Assembly (NCBI GenBank): GCA_963747835.1
Contig: CAVVGO010000006.1
Coordinates: 1,612,001 to 1,676,000 of the forward strand
Source of the DNA: JAJPKK01 sp963747835
Lineage (GTDB): Bacteria; Pseudomonadota; Alphaproteobacteria; Rhizobiales; Xanthobacteraceae
DNA length: 64,000 bases
Direction of reading: 5' to 3'
The notes under the pieces: model-generated
Databases searched by the model: none
Told to the model about the DNA's origin: nothing
Seen by the model: the letters and a program-made list of their open reading frames with translations, nothing else
Position numbers and translations under genes: made by a program
Shown: piece by piece, positions 15,863-24,651 of the stretch
How the letters are laid out: each line of letters opens with the position of its first letter
Numbering within the stretch: position 1 is the first letter of the stretch

Positions 15863-17023
15863 ATGCAGCGCATTACGGTCGAAGAGCGCCCGGACTGGCG
15901 CCAGCGCGCCGACGACGCGGGTTTTGTATTTCACACCCTGAACGGCGAAACGTATTGGGACGAATCCGCTTATTACGCCTTCAGCCTGAGGGAGATCGAG
16001 GACGACCTCGAGGGCCCGACCGCGACGCTCGACAGCATGTGCCGCGAACTCGTCGCCCGTGCGGTTGCGGATGAACGAATCCTCAAAAGGCTCGCCGTTC
16101 CGGAACGGTTCTGGAACTTCGTCGCGGCAAGCTGGAAGCGCGGCGACGGCAGCCTCTATGGGCGCTTCGATCTGCGCTACGACGGAAATGGTCCCGCGAA
16201 GCTTCTGGAATACAATGCCGACACGCCCACGTCGGTGTTCGAAACCGCTGTGTTCCAGTGGGGCTGGCTCAGCGACGCCATTGCGCGGAACATCATTCCG
16301 CGCCGCGCCGACCAGTTCAATTCGCTGCATGACCGGCTGATCGCGGGCTGGCAGGCACTCGCACCCGGCCGCAAGATTCATTTCGCCGGCATGCTCGACA
16401 ATCCGGAGGATGCCGCGACGCTCGCCTATTTGGCGGATACCGCGATCCAGGCCGGAGCCACCGTCGCGCTGGTCGCCATGGACGCCATCGGCCGCAATCC
16501 CAAGGGCATCTTTGTCGATGCCGCAAATACGCCGATCGAAATCGCGTTCAAGCTCTATCCGTGGGAGTGGATGTTCCGCGAGACATTCGGCGCGTCCCTG
16601 CCGGGCGCCTCGACGCGGTGGATCGAGCCGCCATGGAAGGCGATTCTGTCAAACAAGGGCATCCTGCCGCTGCTGTGGGAGATGTTTCCGCGCCACCCGA
16701 ACCTGCTGCCGGCCTTTTTCGCCGACGATCCAAAGCGTGCGGAACTGGGCGACTCCTATGTGAGCAAGCCGCTCTATTCGCGCGAAGGTGCCAATGTGGA
16801 AATCGTCGTTGGCGGCAGCGTGGTCGACACCGATGACGGACCGTACGGCGCCGAGCCGAAAATCTTCCAGGGCGTCGCCCCGTTGCCGGTGTTCAATGGC
16901 AATCACGCGGTGCTCGGCTCGTGGTTCGCGGCGGGCGCGCCGGCGGGCCTCTCGGTACGCGAAGGTAGCGGGCCGATCACCACCAACACGTCGCGATTCT
17001 TGCCGCACGCGATCGTGGAATGA
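15863..17023 (+). CDS. glutathionylspermidine synthase family ATP-grasp protein
   Basis: 386 residues, the C-terminal synthetase type only, without the amidase domain of E. coli Gsp. Recognisable blocks are AYYAFSLREIEDDLE, the substrate loop LYGRFDLRYDGNGPAKLLEYNADTP, and the ATP-grasp region LSNKGILPLLWEMFP with SKPLYSREGANVEI. It starts 3 bp after the preceding gene, so the three genes form one unit. Stand-alone members (YjfC/YgiC) have ATPase or ligase folds but unproven substrates, so glutathionylspermidine formation should not be assumed. Confidence 0.86.
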   Translation: MQRITVEERPDWRQRADDAGFVFHTLNGETYWDESAYYAFSLREIEDDLEGPTATLDSMCRELVARAVADERILKRLAVPERFWNFVAASWKRGDGSLYGRFDLRYDGNGPAKLLEYNADTPTSVFETAVFQWGWLSDAIARNIIPRRADQFNSLHDRLIAGWQALAPGRKIHFAGMLDNPEDAATLAYLADTAIQAGATVALVAMDAIGRNPKGIFVDAANTPIEIAFKLYPWEWMFRETFGASLPGASTRWIEPPWKAILSNKGILPLLWEMFPRHPNLLPAFFADDPKRAELGDSYVSKPLYSREGANVEIVVGGSVVDTDDGPYGAEPKIFQGVAPLPVFNGNHAVLGSWFAAGAPAGLSVREGSGPITTNTSRFLPHAIVE

Positions 17024-17041
17024 AGGACCTGCGCGTTAAAA

Positions 17042-17076
17042 GACGTGGATGACCGGGACAAGCCCGGTCAAGACGA
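17042..17076. repeat. single-unit palindromic repeat between convergent genes
   Basis: GACCGGGACAAGCCCGGTC forms a perfect short hairpin core and shares the CCGGGACAAGCCC core with the repeat at 4308-4389. It lies between the convergent ends of the glutathionylspermidine-synthase-like gene and rpoN. Confidence 0.7.
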
Positions 17077-17126
17077 CGCAATTTGGATCGTGGAGATCGT
17101 GCCCGGGGCTGTATTCCGCAGGCACC

Positions 17127-18668
17127 TCACACGTGCGCCGCGACGCCGTTCTGCTTGTCGCGGCGGCGCTGCACCGAGGAGGGAATCCGCATCGCTTCGC
17201 GGTACTTCGCGACGGTGCGGCGGGCAATGTCGATGCCCGCCTTTCGGAGTTGCTCCACGATGGTGTCGTCCGACAGGATTTCGTCGGACTTCTCAGCGTC
17301 GATCAATTGCCTGATGCGGTGACGCACGGCTTCGGCCGAATGGGCCTCACCGCCATCCGCCGACGCGATTGCCGACGTGAAGAAGAACTTCATCTCGAAA
17401 GTGCCGCGGCTGGTCGCCATGTATTTGTTGGCGGTCACGCGCGAAACCGTCAACTCATGCATCTCGATGGCGTCCGCGATGGTCTTGAGATTGAGCGGCC
17501 GCAGGTGCTGCACCCCGTAGGCGAAGAAAGCGTCCTGCTGGCGGACGATCTCGCTCGCCACCTTGAGAATCGTCTTGGCGCGCTGATCGAGCGCGCGCAC
17601 CAGCCAGGTGGCGGTCTGAAGGCATTCGGCCAGATAGGACTTGTCGGTGTCCTTCTTGGCGGTCTTCGATACCTTCGAATAATAGGACTGGTTGACCAGT
17701 ACTTTCGGCAACGTGTCGTGATTGAGCTCGACCAGCCACGCGCCGTCGGCGCCCTGGCGAACGAACACATCGGGCACGATCGGTTGCACCAGGGTCGAGC
17801 TGAACGCCAGCCCGGGCTTGGGGTTGAGGCGCCTGATCTCGCCGATCATATCCAAGAGGTCCTCCTCGTCGACGCCGCAAATCCGGCGCAGGCTGGGGAG
17901 GTCGCGCTTGGCAAGCAACTCCAGATTGGCAAGCAGCGCCCCGATCGCAGGATCGAGGCGGTTTTGCTCGCGCAACTGGATGGCCAGGCATTCGGTGAGG
18001 TTGCGGGCGCATACGCCGGGCGGATCGAAGGTCTGCAGGCGGGCCAATACCAACTCAACGCTCGCGAGCGGGGCCCCGAGCTTCTCGGCGACCTCGGCAA
18101 GATCGCCCGTGAGGTAGCCCGCCTCGTCAACGAGATCGGCCAGATACTGGGCAATCAGCCGCTCCACCGGGTCCGTGAAGGTCAGCGACACCTGTTCGGC
18201 AAGGTGGCTGGCGAGCGTGGCTTCGGCCGACACGAAAGCTTCGAGATTGTATTCGCCGTCGCTGCGGCCGCCCGGGCCGACCGAGGCCCACTCCGAATAG
18301 GCGGCAGGTTGGGCGTCCGCGGCACGCGCCGGCGCTGAGGCGCCGTCATCGGGAAACACGTTGTTGAGATCGGTGTCGAGCCGCTCCTCCATGGACTCGC
18401 GGCTCGGCTCCAGCCGGTCCTCCATCCAGTCGGCACTGCGCGCATCGTCGTCAGCGGATGGCGGCGCCTCGATGGAAGGCTGAACTTCGCCCTGGACCGG
18501 TTCCTCCTCGGCGGGCCGTTCCAGCAGCGGGTTGCGCTCCAGTTCGCCGTCCACGTAACTCGCCAGATCCAGATGAGAGAGTTGCAGCAGCTTGATCGCC
18601 TGCATCAACTGAGGCGTCATCACAAGCGCTTGGCTCTGGCGGATGAGAAGTTTTTGGGTAAGGGCCAT
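17127..18668 (-). CDS. rpoN: RNA polymerase sigma-54 factor
   Basis: 513 residues. Region I at the N-terminus (LIRQSQALVMTPQLMQAIKL) is the activator-interacting domain. An acidic, variable region II follows to about residue 140, then the core-binding domain, and the C-terminal DNA-binding part with the RpoN box ARRTVAKYREA (about 482-492). Sigma-54 directs transcription from -24/-12 promoters with AAA+ activators. It lies 113 bp downstream of lptB on the same strand, as in other Rhizobiales. The genes that usually follow rpoN in this group (hibernation factor, ptsN) are absent; a repeat and a convergent gene follow instead. Confidence 0.95.
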   Translation of the reverse strand: MALTQKLLIRQSQALVMTPQLMQAIKLLQLSHLDLASYVDGELERNPLLERPAEEEPVQGEVQPSIEAPPSADDDARSADWMEDRLEPSRESMEERLDTDLNNVFPDDGASAPARAADAQPAAYSEWASVGPGGRSDGEYNLEAFVSAEATLASHLAEQVSLTFTDPVERLIAQYLADLVDEAGYLTGDLAEVAEKLGAPLASVELVLARLQTFDPPGVCARNLTECLAIQLREQNRLDPAIGALLANLELLAKRDLPSLRRICGVDEEDLLDMIGEIRRLNPKPGLAFSSTLVQPIVPDVFVRQGADGAWLVELNHDTLPKVLVNQSYYSKVSKTAKKDTDKSYLAECLQTATWLVRALDQRAKTILKVASEIVRQQDAFFAYGVQHLRPLNLKTIADAIEMHELTVSRVTANKYMATSRGTFEMKFFFTSAIASADGGEAHSAEAVRHRIRQLIDAEKSDEILSDDTIVEQLRKAGIDIARRTVAKYREAMRIPSSVQRRRDKQNGVAAHV

Positions 18669-18781
18669 TGTTATTGTTGCACGGGTTGGTCCGGTTCTTG
18701 CCTATCCGGATTTCAGCCGTGTGTATACCGGGACTATAGGCGCGGGCTAAAAAAGATATCTCTTGACCTGAAATCATTGCC

Positions 18782-19678
18782 CTACATGCGGAATTCCTCG
18801 CCCAGGTAGAGGCGGCGGACGTCCGGATTGTTGACGATCTCGTCGGCCTCCCCCTCCATCAGGACCTCACCCGAATAGATGATGTAGGCGCGATCCGTGA
18901 GGCCCAGCGTCTCGCGGACATTGTGGTCGGTGATCAGCACACCGATGCCACGCTGGGTGAGGTGGCGGACCAGCGCTTGGATGTCTCCGACTGCGATCGG
19001 GTCGATGCCGGCAAACGGCTCGTCCAGCAGCATATAGTTTGGCCTGGTTGCCAGCGCGCGGGCGATCTCGACACGCCGACGCTCGCCGCCCGACAGCGCA
19101 ATGGTCGGGGTTTTGCGCAGGCGCGTGATGTTGAACTCCTCCAGCAGGCTGTCGAGATCGGCCTCGCGCCGCCGTCTGCTCGGCTCGATGACTTCGAGCA
19201 CGGCGCGAATATTCTCCTCCACATTGAGTCCGCGGAAGATCGAGGCCTCTTGCGGCAGGTACCCGATGCCGAGCCGGGCCCGCTGATACATGGGCAGGCT
19301 GGTAACATCGTAGCCGTCGAGATGAATGCGGCCGCGGTCGGCCTTGATGAGACCGGTGATCATATAGAACACGGTAGTCTTGCCGGCACCGTTAGGTCCG
19401 AGCAGTCCTACCGCTTCGCCACGCCGCACATAGAGGCTCACTCCGCGCACCACCTTGCGGCTGCCGAAGCTTTTTTCGACGCCGTGGACCGCGAGATAGT
19501 CGCGCGGCTGCTGACGCGCCTCGCCGGCGTCGCGTCCGCGTACCGCCTTGACGGGGGCGCTGCGCTTCGGTGCGGCGGCGCCATTGGTTTTGACCCGCAC
19601 CGGTGCCTGCCGGGCGTACGCCGGCGCCTTGCGCTCACGAAAACCCAGGCGTTTGAAAAGACCGATCAGATCGACCAC
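18782..19678 (-). CDS. lptB: LPS export ABC transporter ATPase LptB
   Basis: 298 residues. The ATPase core carries Walker A GPNGAGKTT, signature LSGGERRR, Walker B LLDEPFAGIDP and the switch His in ITDHNVRET. A positively charged extension of about 65 residues precedes the core; such extensions are familiar in Bradyrhizobium-type LptB proteins. LptB drives LPS extraction by LptFG, which are not in this window. It lies downstream of lptC-lptA and upstream of rpoN, the standard alphaproteobacterial order. Confidence 0.94.
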   Translation of the reverse strand: MVDLIGLFKRLGFRERKAPAYARQAPVRVKTNGAAAPKRSAPVKAVRGRDAGEARQQPRDYLAVHGVEKSFGSRKVVRGVSLYVRRGEAVGLLGPNGAGKTTVFYMITGLIKADRGRIHLDGYDVTSLPMYQRARLGIGYLPQEASIFRGLNVEENIRAVLEVIEPSRRRREADLDSLLEEFNITRLRKTPTIALSGGERRRVEIARALATRPNYMLLDEPFAGIDPIAVGDIQALVRHLTQRGIGVLITDHNVRETLGLTDRAYIIYSGEVLMEGEADEIVNNPDVRRLYLGEEFRM

Positions 19679-19765
19679 TAGGGCCTCAAGATCATGCTGC
19701 CACGGCTACGCGTGGGTGATAGGCCCTCGCTTTGCGGCGTTCAACCGCACGCCGGGCGGGTGCCA

Positions 19766-20461
19766 TCAATATAGGCCGGACGGCTGGGCCGCGCGTTGCC
19801 GCGGAGTGTCGCGGCTTTGAACCGCGCCCGTAGCGGCCTCCGGTTTTTCCGGCTTCATGGCGCCGGGCTGGATCAGGGCTTGCACGCGGCACGGCCCCGG
19901 CCCTTTGCCGCACTCGACCCGCGATACGCCGGATGTCATGTCCACTGTGAGCCGATCGCCCTTCACGACGTTCGGGCCCTGCGAAATGACGACATTGCCC
20001 AGCAGCGTCACCGTATTGGCCCGCATGTCGAATATGCCGTTCTCGCCGGTCGCGGTCTGATCCTTTTGCACCACGATGACGCCGCCCTTGGCCTCGACGC
20101 GCTTGATCTGCTGGTTCTGGTTGGGTTGCGCCCCGGCGGCGGCGGGCGGAGGCGGTTTGGCGGGTTTTGCCGCCTGATCGTCCTCGTAGAACACCACCAA
20201 CACTTTGCTGCGCATCGTGGTGTCACCCTGAACGAGATGCACGTCGCCGGAGAACGTCGCCATCTTGTCCTTGTCGCGCACCTCGAGGGTTGCGGAATTG
20301 ATCTTGATGGGCTTGTCCCGGTTCTGGGAAAAGCCCTGCAGAGCGTTGGGGGGGCCGTTGGGCTGCTGCTGCGGCTGGGCACGAAGCGAAGCGGCGCCTG
20401 AAAGCACCACGGCGAACGCGATCGCAAAGATTAATCCCGCCGGTCCGCGCTGCATCGTCAT
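19766..20461 (-). CDS. lptA: LPS transport periplasmic protein LptA (OstA family)
   Basis: 231 residues with a signal peptide (first about 28 residues) and an OstA beta-jellyroll domain between roughly 45 and 175. Typical strands include TLEVRDKDKMATFSGDVHLV and GVIVVQKDQTATGENGIFDM. The tail beyond about residue 195 is low complexity. LptA forms the periplasmic bridge for LPS. Its ATG overlaps the lptC stop (ATGA at 20458-20461). Pro/Ala-rich sequence around residue 105 looks like an insertion in a surface loop. Confidence 0.9.
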   Translation of the reverse strand: MTMQRGPAGLIFAIAFAVVLSGAASLRAQPQQQPNGPPNALQGFSQNRDKPIKINSATLEVRDKDKMATFSGDVHLVQGDTTMRSKVLVVFYEDDQAAKPAKPPPPAAAGAQPNQNQQIKRVEAKGGVIVVQKDQTATGENGIFDMRANTVTLLGNVVISQGPNVVKGDRLTVDMTSGVSRVECGKGPGPCRVQALIQPGAMKPEKPEAATGAVQSRDTPRQRAAQPSGLY

Positions 20462-21129
20462 CGCGGCGGCGCTCCACGCGATGCGATTCCGGCAGGCACG
20501 GAACCGGTGGGGGCACTAGGTGCGGGTCCGGTGGGTTCAGGATTAAGCGTCAACTCGATGCCGCCGCCGAAGCGAAGCAGGTCGCCATTCTCAAGAACCT
20601 CAAGCCGGTTCGCGTTCAGGAACCCATTGGTGAGCTTCACGTCCACGGGGCTTTCGGAGACGATATGACCCGTACCCACATTGACGGTCGCTTCCGACAA
20701 ATGGCTCTCATACCCGGAACTCGAAAGCAGTACGATATGGTCCTTGAGCTTGAGGACCTCGCTCTTGGTGTCGTAGATCCCATTGATTGCGTTGAGGTCC
20801 ACGCGCTGGCCATCCTGCATCGCCATATGTGCGGTGATGTCCTTGAGCTCCAGAATCTCGGGCTTGGTGATGTCTTGGGCGGCGGCTCGGGCGGTGAGCT
20901 CATAGGGCCGCGCATCGTTGGTGAAGCCGTTGAGGCGGGGCAATTCCATGACGATCTTGGTTCCCGACAGCGACACCTTGCCGGGATCAATCGGAAACGC
21001 GGCGATCAGGCGGAACGGGTTGAAGAACGCTGCGACGACAATCACAACCGCAACCACCCCGATGAAGGCCGGGATCGCGATGCGCAGGAAGCGCACAAAA
21101 CGGCTATGCCGCGCCGCGGCACGAAACAC
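20458..21129 (-). CDS. lptC: LPS export protein LptC
   Basis: 223 residues. One N-terminal membrane helix (FLRIAIPAFIGVVAVVIVVA) is followed by a periplasmic LptC-type beta fold with the conserved pattern PYELTARAA, GIYDTKS and a GHIVSESPVDVKL strand. LptC is anchored in the inner membrane and hands LPS from LptB2FG to LptA. It is first of the lptC-lptA-lptB-rpoN run, and its stop overlaps lptA by 4 bp. The C-terminal 25 residues are Pro/Ala-rich. Confidence 0.9.
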   Translation of the reverse strand: MFRAAARHSRFVRFLRIAIPAFIGVVAVVIVVAAFFNPFRLIAAFPIDPGKVSLSGTKIVMELPRLNGFTNDARPYELTARAAAQDITKPEILELKDITAHMAMQDGQRVDLNAINGIYDTKSEVLKLKDHIVLLSSSGYESHLSEATVNVGTGHIVSESPVDVKLTNGFLNANRLEVLENGDLLRFGGGIELTLNPEPTGPAPSAPTGSVPAGIASRGAPPR

Positions 21130-21429
21130 GCGGTCGCCATCGGGTCGGCCGATCTGACGCGATGCGCGTACGGCCGGCTGTGTAATCGTCGACGTAAAGC
21201 TCAGACAGCCACCCCTGCAAATCGCCCAGCGCGGATTCGCTGCAGCGCCCCATCATAGCACGCCATCACCTGCCTTCGGCACAATCTGACCTCGAAAATG
21301 CGTTCGATCGGCAAAAAACCGTCGGCACATCCGGTCCAGTGCGATGGACACCGGTCGCACAGCGCTCCCCCAGGGCAGCCTCGCTTGCGAATATGGCTGG
21401 GGCGGGGCGGTCAGCTATGAGAGAAGCGG
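21130..21429. other. 300-bp gap between rnd and lptC
   Basis: No gene seen on either strand. It should hold the promoter for the lptC-lptA-lptB-rpoN run; I could not pick a convincing box. The first unit of a 19-bp tandem duplication (21408-21426) lies at its right edge. Confidence 0.5.
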
Positions 21430-21445
21430 TCAGCTATGAGAGAAG
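21408..21445. repeat. 19-bp perfect tandem duplication at the 3' end of rnd
   Basis: CGGTCAGCTATGAGAGAAG occurs twice in direct succession (21408-21426 and 21427-21445). The second copy contains the stop codon of the RNase D gene, so the first copy is a duplicate of its last codons, now untranslated. Confidence 0.9.
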
Positions 21446-22044
21446 ATGTCCTCCGCGGCCCAGCCGGCGATGTCGAGGCGTACCCGGTCAGGCAGGAAGC
21501 GGAAGCACGCCGCGGCAAGTTCCTCCCGCCTCTCGCGGGCCAACAGGATATCGAGCTTCTGCTTCAGGGCATGAAGGTGAAGCACATCGGAAGCCGCATA
21601 AGCCACTTGGGCCTCAGTGAGTTCCTCGGCGCCCCAATCGGTCAATTGCTGTTGCTTGGAAACTTCGATTCCCAACAGGTCGCGGGTAAGATCCTTGAGG
21701 CCGTGCTTGTCGGTATAGGTCCGCACCAGCCGGGACGCGATCTTGGTGCAATAGACCGGGCGCGGCATGATCCCGAAGGTGGTGTACAGAATGCCCAGGT
21801 CAAACCGCGCAAAATGAAATATTTTCAATATGTTGGAGTCGGAAAGCAGGGTCTGCAGATTGGCCGGCTTAGGAGCGTTGCGCGGAATCTGAACGACGTC
21901 GGCATTGCCGTCGCCGGGCGACAATTGGACGACGCAGAGGCGATCCCGGCGGTTGTCGAGCCCCATTGTCTCGGTATCGATCGCGACAGAACCTCGGTAG
22001 CGCGACAGGTCGGGCAGGTCGCCGCGATGCAAGCGGATGGCCAT
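21430..22044 (-). CDS. rnd: ribonuclease D (short, exonuclease domain only)
   Basis: 204 residues forming a DEDDy 3'-5' exonuclease domain: VAIDTETMGLD holds the first Asp-Glu pair, HFARFDLGIL the second Asp, and YAASDVLHLHAL the Tyr and last Asp. HRDC domains of E. coli RNase D are missing, as is normal for the short alphaproteobacterial form. It trims structured RNA 3' ends. Its last codons lie in a 19-bp tandem duplication. Confidence 0.9.
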   Translation of the reverse strand: MAIRLHRGDLPDLSRYRGSVAIDTETMGLDNRRDRLCVVQLSPGDGNADVVQIPRNAPKPANLQTLLSDSNILKIFHFARFDLGILYTTFGIMPRPVYCTKIASRLVRTYTDKHGLKDLTRDLLGIEVSKQQQLTDWGAEELTEAQVAYAASDVLHLHALKQKLDILLARERREELAAACFRFLPDRVRLDIAGWAAEDIFSHS

Positions 22045-22273
22045 CGTTTCGTCTCCGGGCGTTCATTTCCCATACGCGATAAGGAGCGCTCTTCACAGGC
22101 ACCTGCACCCGCGGTCTTGTTTAGTCGCAAGCGATTGAAAACGAGAGGCTTTCGTTTCCAGTTTTGGGTGGTCCCAAGCCCGGCCGGCCTCATCTGCGTG
22201 CTTTTTAGTCGGGGCCACGATTGTTGTCCGAAGCCATTTGTGCCAGAAGCCAAAGCAGAATAGGAGATAAATC

Positions 22274-23224
22274 ATGATTCGATGGCTTATCGTCCTCATT
22301 TTTGCGGTCGCGTGTTGCCCCAATCTGGCGGCGGCCTCGCCCAGGTCTTCCGACGTGCCGTTCTGGAAGCGGCTGCTTGCCGTTATCACGCCGAGCCAAG
22401 CTCCCGCGCCCAGGGTAGGACACTACGCTCGGCGGCACGGCCACGATCATGCGCTGACCGCCGCCAAGGCCAGGCGCGCCGTTGTCGCCGCGACCCCGGA
22501 CCCGCCCGCGGCCGCCGAGGATCAGGCTCCGGCCGCCGCCGCGGCCGAAGGTGCAACTGCCTCTTTGCCGACAGCCACGCCGCGGCGCGTCCACAAACAT
22601 GCACCGCCTACCGTCACCGTGCAGGCGGCGCCTGTCCCGACACCGCCCGATGCATCTGCGCCCGCCAACGAAAACGCGCTGCTGGTCACGGGCGGGATTG
22701 CGCTCGTCTTGGTGCCCCAGAATGCGCCGCCAGGCGACGAACCTGCGCAGCCGGCGGCCGAAGCTGCGCCTGTCTCACCGCCCCCGGCCCAGCCGCGTGC
22801 GGTCCACAAACAGGCGCGGACTGCGGCCGTCGCCGCGCCCATTGCGGTACCGCTGGACACACCTTCGGATGTGCCGCCAGCCGAACAACCCGACAACCCA
22901 ACGCCTCCTGTCGAGCCGCAGGTCCGCGCGCCGCGCAGCCGCGACTCCGCATGCAACGGCGGCCATCGCATCCGGTCGGCCTATTACTGGGAGGGCCATC
23001 ACACTGCCAGCGGCCAGCCCTTTAATCCCCATGGACTGACCGCGGCTCATCGTACGTTGCCGTTCGGCACCCGTCTGACGGTGACCAACCCGCGGACCGG
23101 ACAAACGGTCACCGTCATCATCAACGACCGCGGCCCGTTCGTTCAGGGCGTCAGCCTCGATCTCAGCCTCGGCGCCGCGCAGGCCATCGGTATGCACGGC
23201 ACCGGGACGGTGTGCATTTTGTAA
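22274..23224 (+). CDS. rlpA: RlpA-family septal ring lytic transglycosylase
   Basis: 316 residues. A signal peptide of about 22 residues is followed by a long Pro/Ala-rich linker (about 25-225). The C-terminal double-psi beta-barrel includes ASGQPFNPHGLTAAHRTLPF and VIINDRGPFVQGVSLDLSLG, with the Asp typical of RlpA. The linker has two imperfect repeats centred on VHKHAPP and VHKQART. RlpA proteins cleave peptidoglycan lacking peptide stems or bind the cell-wall septum. No SPOR domain is present. Start at 22274 is preceded by a GGAGATAA site. Confidence 0.85.
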   Translation: MIRWLIVLIFAVACCPNLAAASPRSSDVPFWKRLLAVITPSQAPAPRVGHYARRHGHDHALTAAKARRAVVAATPDPPAAAEDQAPAAAAAEGATASLPTATPRRVHKHAPPTVTVQAAPVPTPPDASAPANENALLVTGGIALVLVPQNAPPGDEPAQPAAEAAPVSPPPAQPRAVHKQARTAAVAAPIAVPLDTPSDVPPAEQPDNPTPPVEPQVRAPRSRDSACNGGHRIRSAYYWEGHHTASGQPFNPHGLTAAHRTLPFGTRLTVTNPRTGQTVTVIINDRGPFVQGVSLDLSLGAAQAIGMHGTGTVCIL

Positions 23225-23278
23225 GCCCGGGAGTGCTTTTTTCCCGAACGTCATCGGAAGTCTTCTTCGGAGGGGTGT

Positions 23279-23363
23279 TGGTGCCCAGAAGAGGACTCGA
23301 ACCTCCACGGCTTTCACCACTGGTACCTGAAACCAGCGCGTCTACCAATTCCGCCATCTGGGC
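23279..23363 (-). tRNA. tRNA-Leu(CAG)
   Basis: The 85-nt minus-strand sequence folds as a class II tRNA with a seven-pair acceptor stem beginning GCCCAGA, D-arm GAATTGGTAGAC, anticodon stem CTGGT/ACCAG around a loop with CAG, a long variable arm and T-arm GGTTCGAGTCC. CCA is encoded. It reads CUG codons and is monocistronic. Confidence 0.95.
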
Positions 23364-23633
23364 TGCCGCCGCACACATAAGGGGGGCGGATTGTGGTTGT
23401 CAACGTGATCGCTGAAGGTGGCCCGCAGCGGCGCGGCCGGATGCGGTGCTTGCCGCGTCGACGTCGGGCGGCGCTGCCCGAACGTCCGCCTTTCTACCCA
23501 CTGTACAGGCGCTGCTCGATCCGGTATTCCGCGAGCCGCACGCCGCTTTGCGGTGGGTGCCCTTTTGGTGCCTGCGACCACGAGGCGGGTGCCAAGATAA
23601 CGTAATCAAAGCGCAATCACTGAAGGCGCGATC

Positions 23634-24605
23634 ATGACGGCGCAATCCAATGCGGACACCCTGATCACGATTTTCGGCGGCTCGGGATTTCTCGGCCGCC
23701 ATGTGGTGCGGGCGCTGGGGAAGCAGGAATACCGCATCCGCGTCGCGGTGCGCCGCCCGGATCTCGCTGGCCATCTGCAGCCGCTCGGCCGCGTCGGCCA
23801 GATCAACGCGGTGCAGGCCAACGTGCGCCATCGGCCGTCCGTCGCGGCGGCGGTGCGCGGCAGCGACGTGGTCATCAATCTTGTCGGTATTCTGTTCGAG
23901 GCCGGCCGCCAGCGTTTCGAGACGGTGCAGGCTTTGGGGGCCGAGACCGTTGCGCTCGCGGCCGCCGCTCACAATGCCCGCATGATCCATGTCTCCGCGA
24001 TCGGGGCGGATCCGGATTCCACCGCCGCCTATGCGCGGTCGAAGGCGGAGGGCGAGCAGTTGGTGCGGGCCGCCATCCCGGAGGCGACGATCTTCCGCCC
24101 CTCGATCATTTTCGGGCCCAATGACGATTTCTTCAACCGCTTTGCTTCGCTGGCGCGGATGTCGCCGGCGCTGCCGCTGATCGGTGGCGGACACACCCTG
24201 TTCCAGCCGGTGTTCGCGGGTGATGTCGCCGATGCCGTTGCCAAGGCGGTTGCAGGTGAGGCGAAGCCGGGCGAAATCTACGAGCTCGGCGGACCGATCG
24301 TATTCACCTTCAAGGCGCTGATGGAATACGTCCTCGCCACCATCGAGCGCCGTCGCCTGCTGGTGCCGCTGCCGTTCGGGCTTGCCAAGCTCCAGGCGGC
24401 GTTCCTGGAATTGCTGCCGAAGCCGCTTCTCACCTGTGACCAGGTCGAGCTGTTGCGATACGACAATGTGGTATCCGAGGCGGCGCGCCGCGAAGGCCAT
24501 ACCCTCGAAGGGCTCGGCGTCGTGCCGCGGTCCGCGGAGGCGATCGTGCCGTCCTATCTGTGGCGTTTCCGCAAGGCTGGCCAGTTCCGGGGCCGGGTGG
24601 CATAG
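23634..24605 (+). CDS. complex I NDUFA9-like SDR-family protein
   Basis: 323 residues of the atypical short-chain dehydrogenase fold, with the NAD(P)-binding GGSGFLG at 15-21. Other family features are VINLVGILFEAGRQRF, HVSAIGADPDS followed by YARSKAEGE, and FRPSIIFGPNDDFFNRF. In mitochondria and Alphaproteobacteria these proteins are linked to respiratory complex I as accessory or assembly factors. No nuo gene is nearby. It stands alone on the plus strand, convergent with uppP. Confidence 0.86.
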   Translation: MTAQSNADTLITIFGGSGFLGRHVVRALGKQEYRIRVAVRRPDLAGHLQPLGRVGQINAVQANVRHRPSVAAAVRGSDVVINLVGILFEAGRQRFETVQALGAETVALAAAAHNARMIHVSAIGADPDSTAAYARSKAEGEQLVRAAIPEATIFRPSIIFGPNDDFFNRFASLARMSPALPLIGGGHTLFQPVFAGDVADAVAKAVAGEAKPGEIYELGGPIVFTFKALMEYVLATIERRRLLVPLPFGLAKLQAAFLELLPKPLLTCDQVELLRYDNVVSEAARREGHTLEGLGVVPRSAEAIVPSYLWRFRKAGQFRGRVA

Positions 24606-24651
24606 CACCGACGCATCTATCCACGGAATTGAAGCAGTAACGGCGCGCGCC

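Noticed and set aside
16200..17010. Open frames opposite the glutathionylspermidine-synthase-like gene
   Set aside because: No family resemblance; third-position GC explains them.
23364..23633. Possible small genes between tRNA-Leu and the NDUFA9-like gene
   Set aside because: Short frames with skewed composition and no credible start; left as non-coding.
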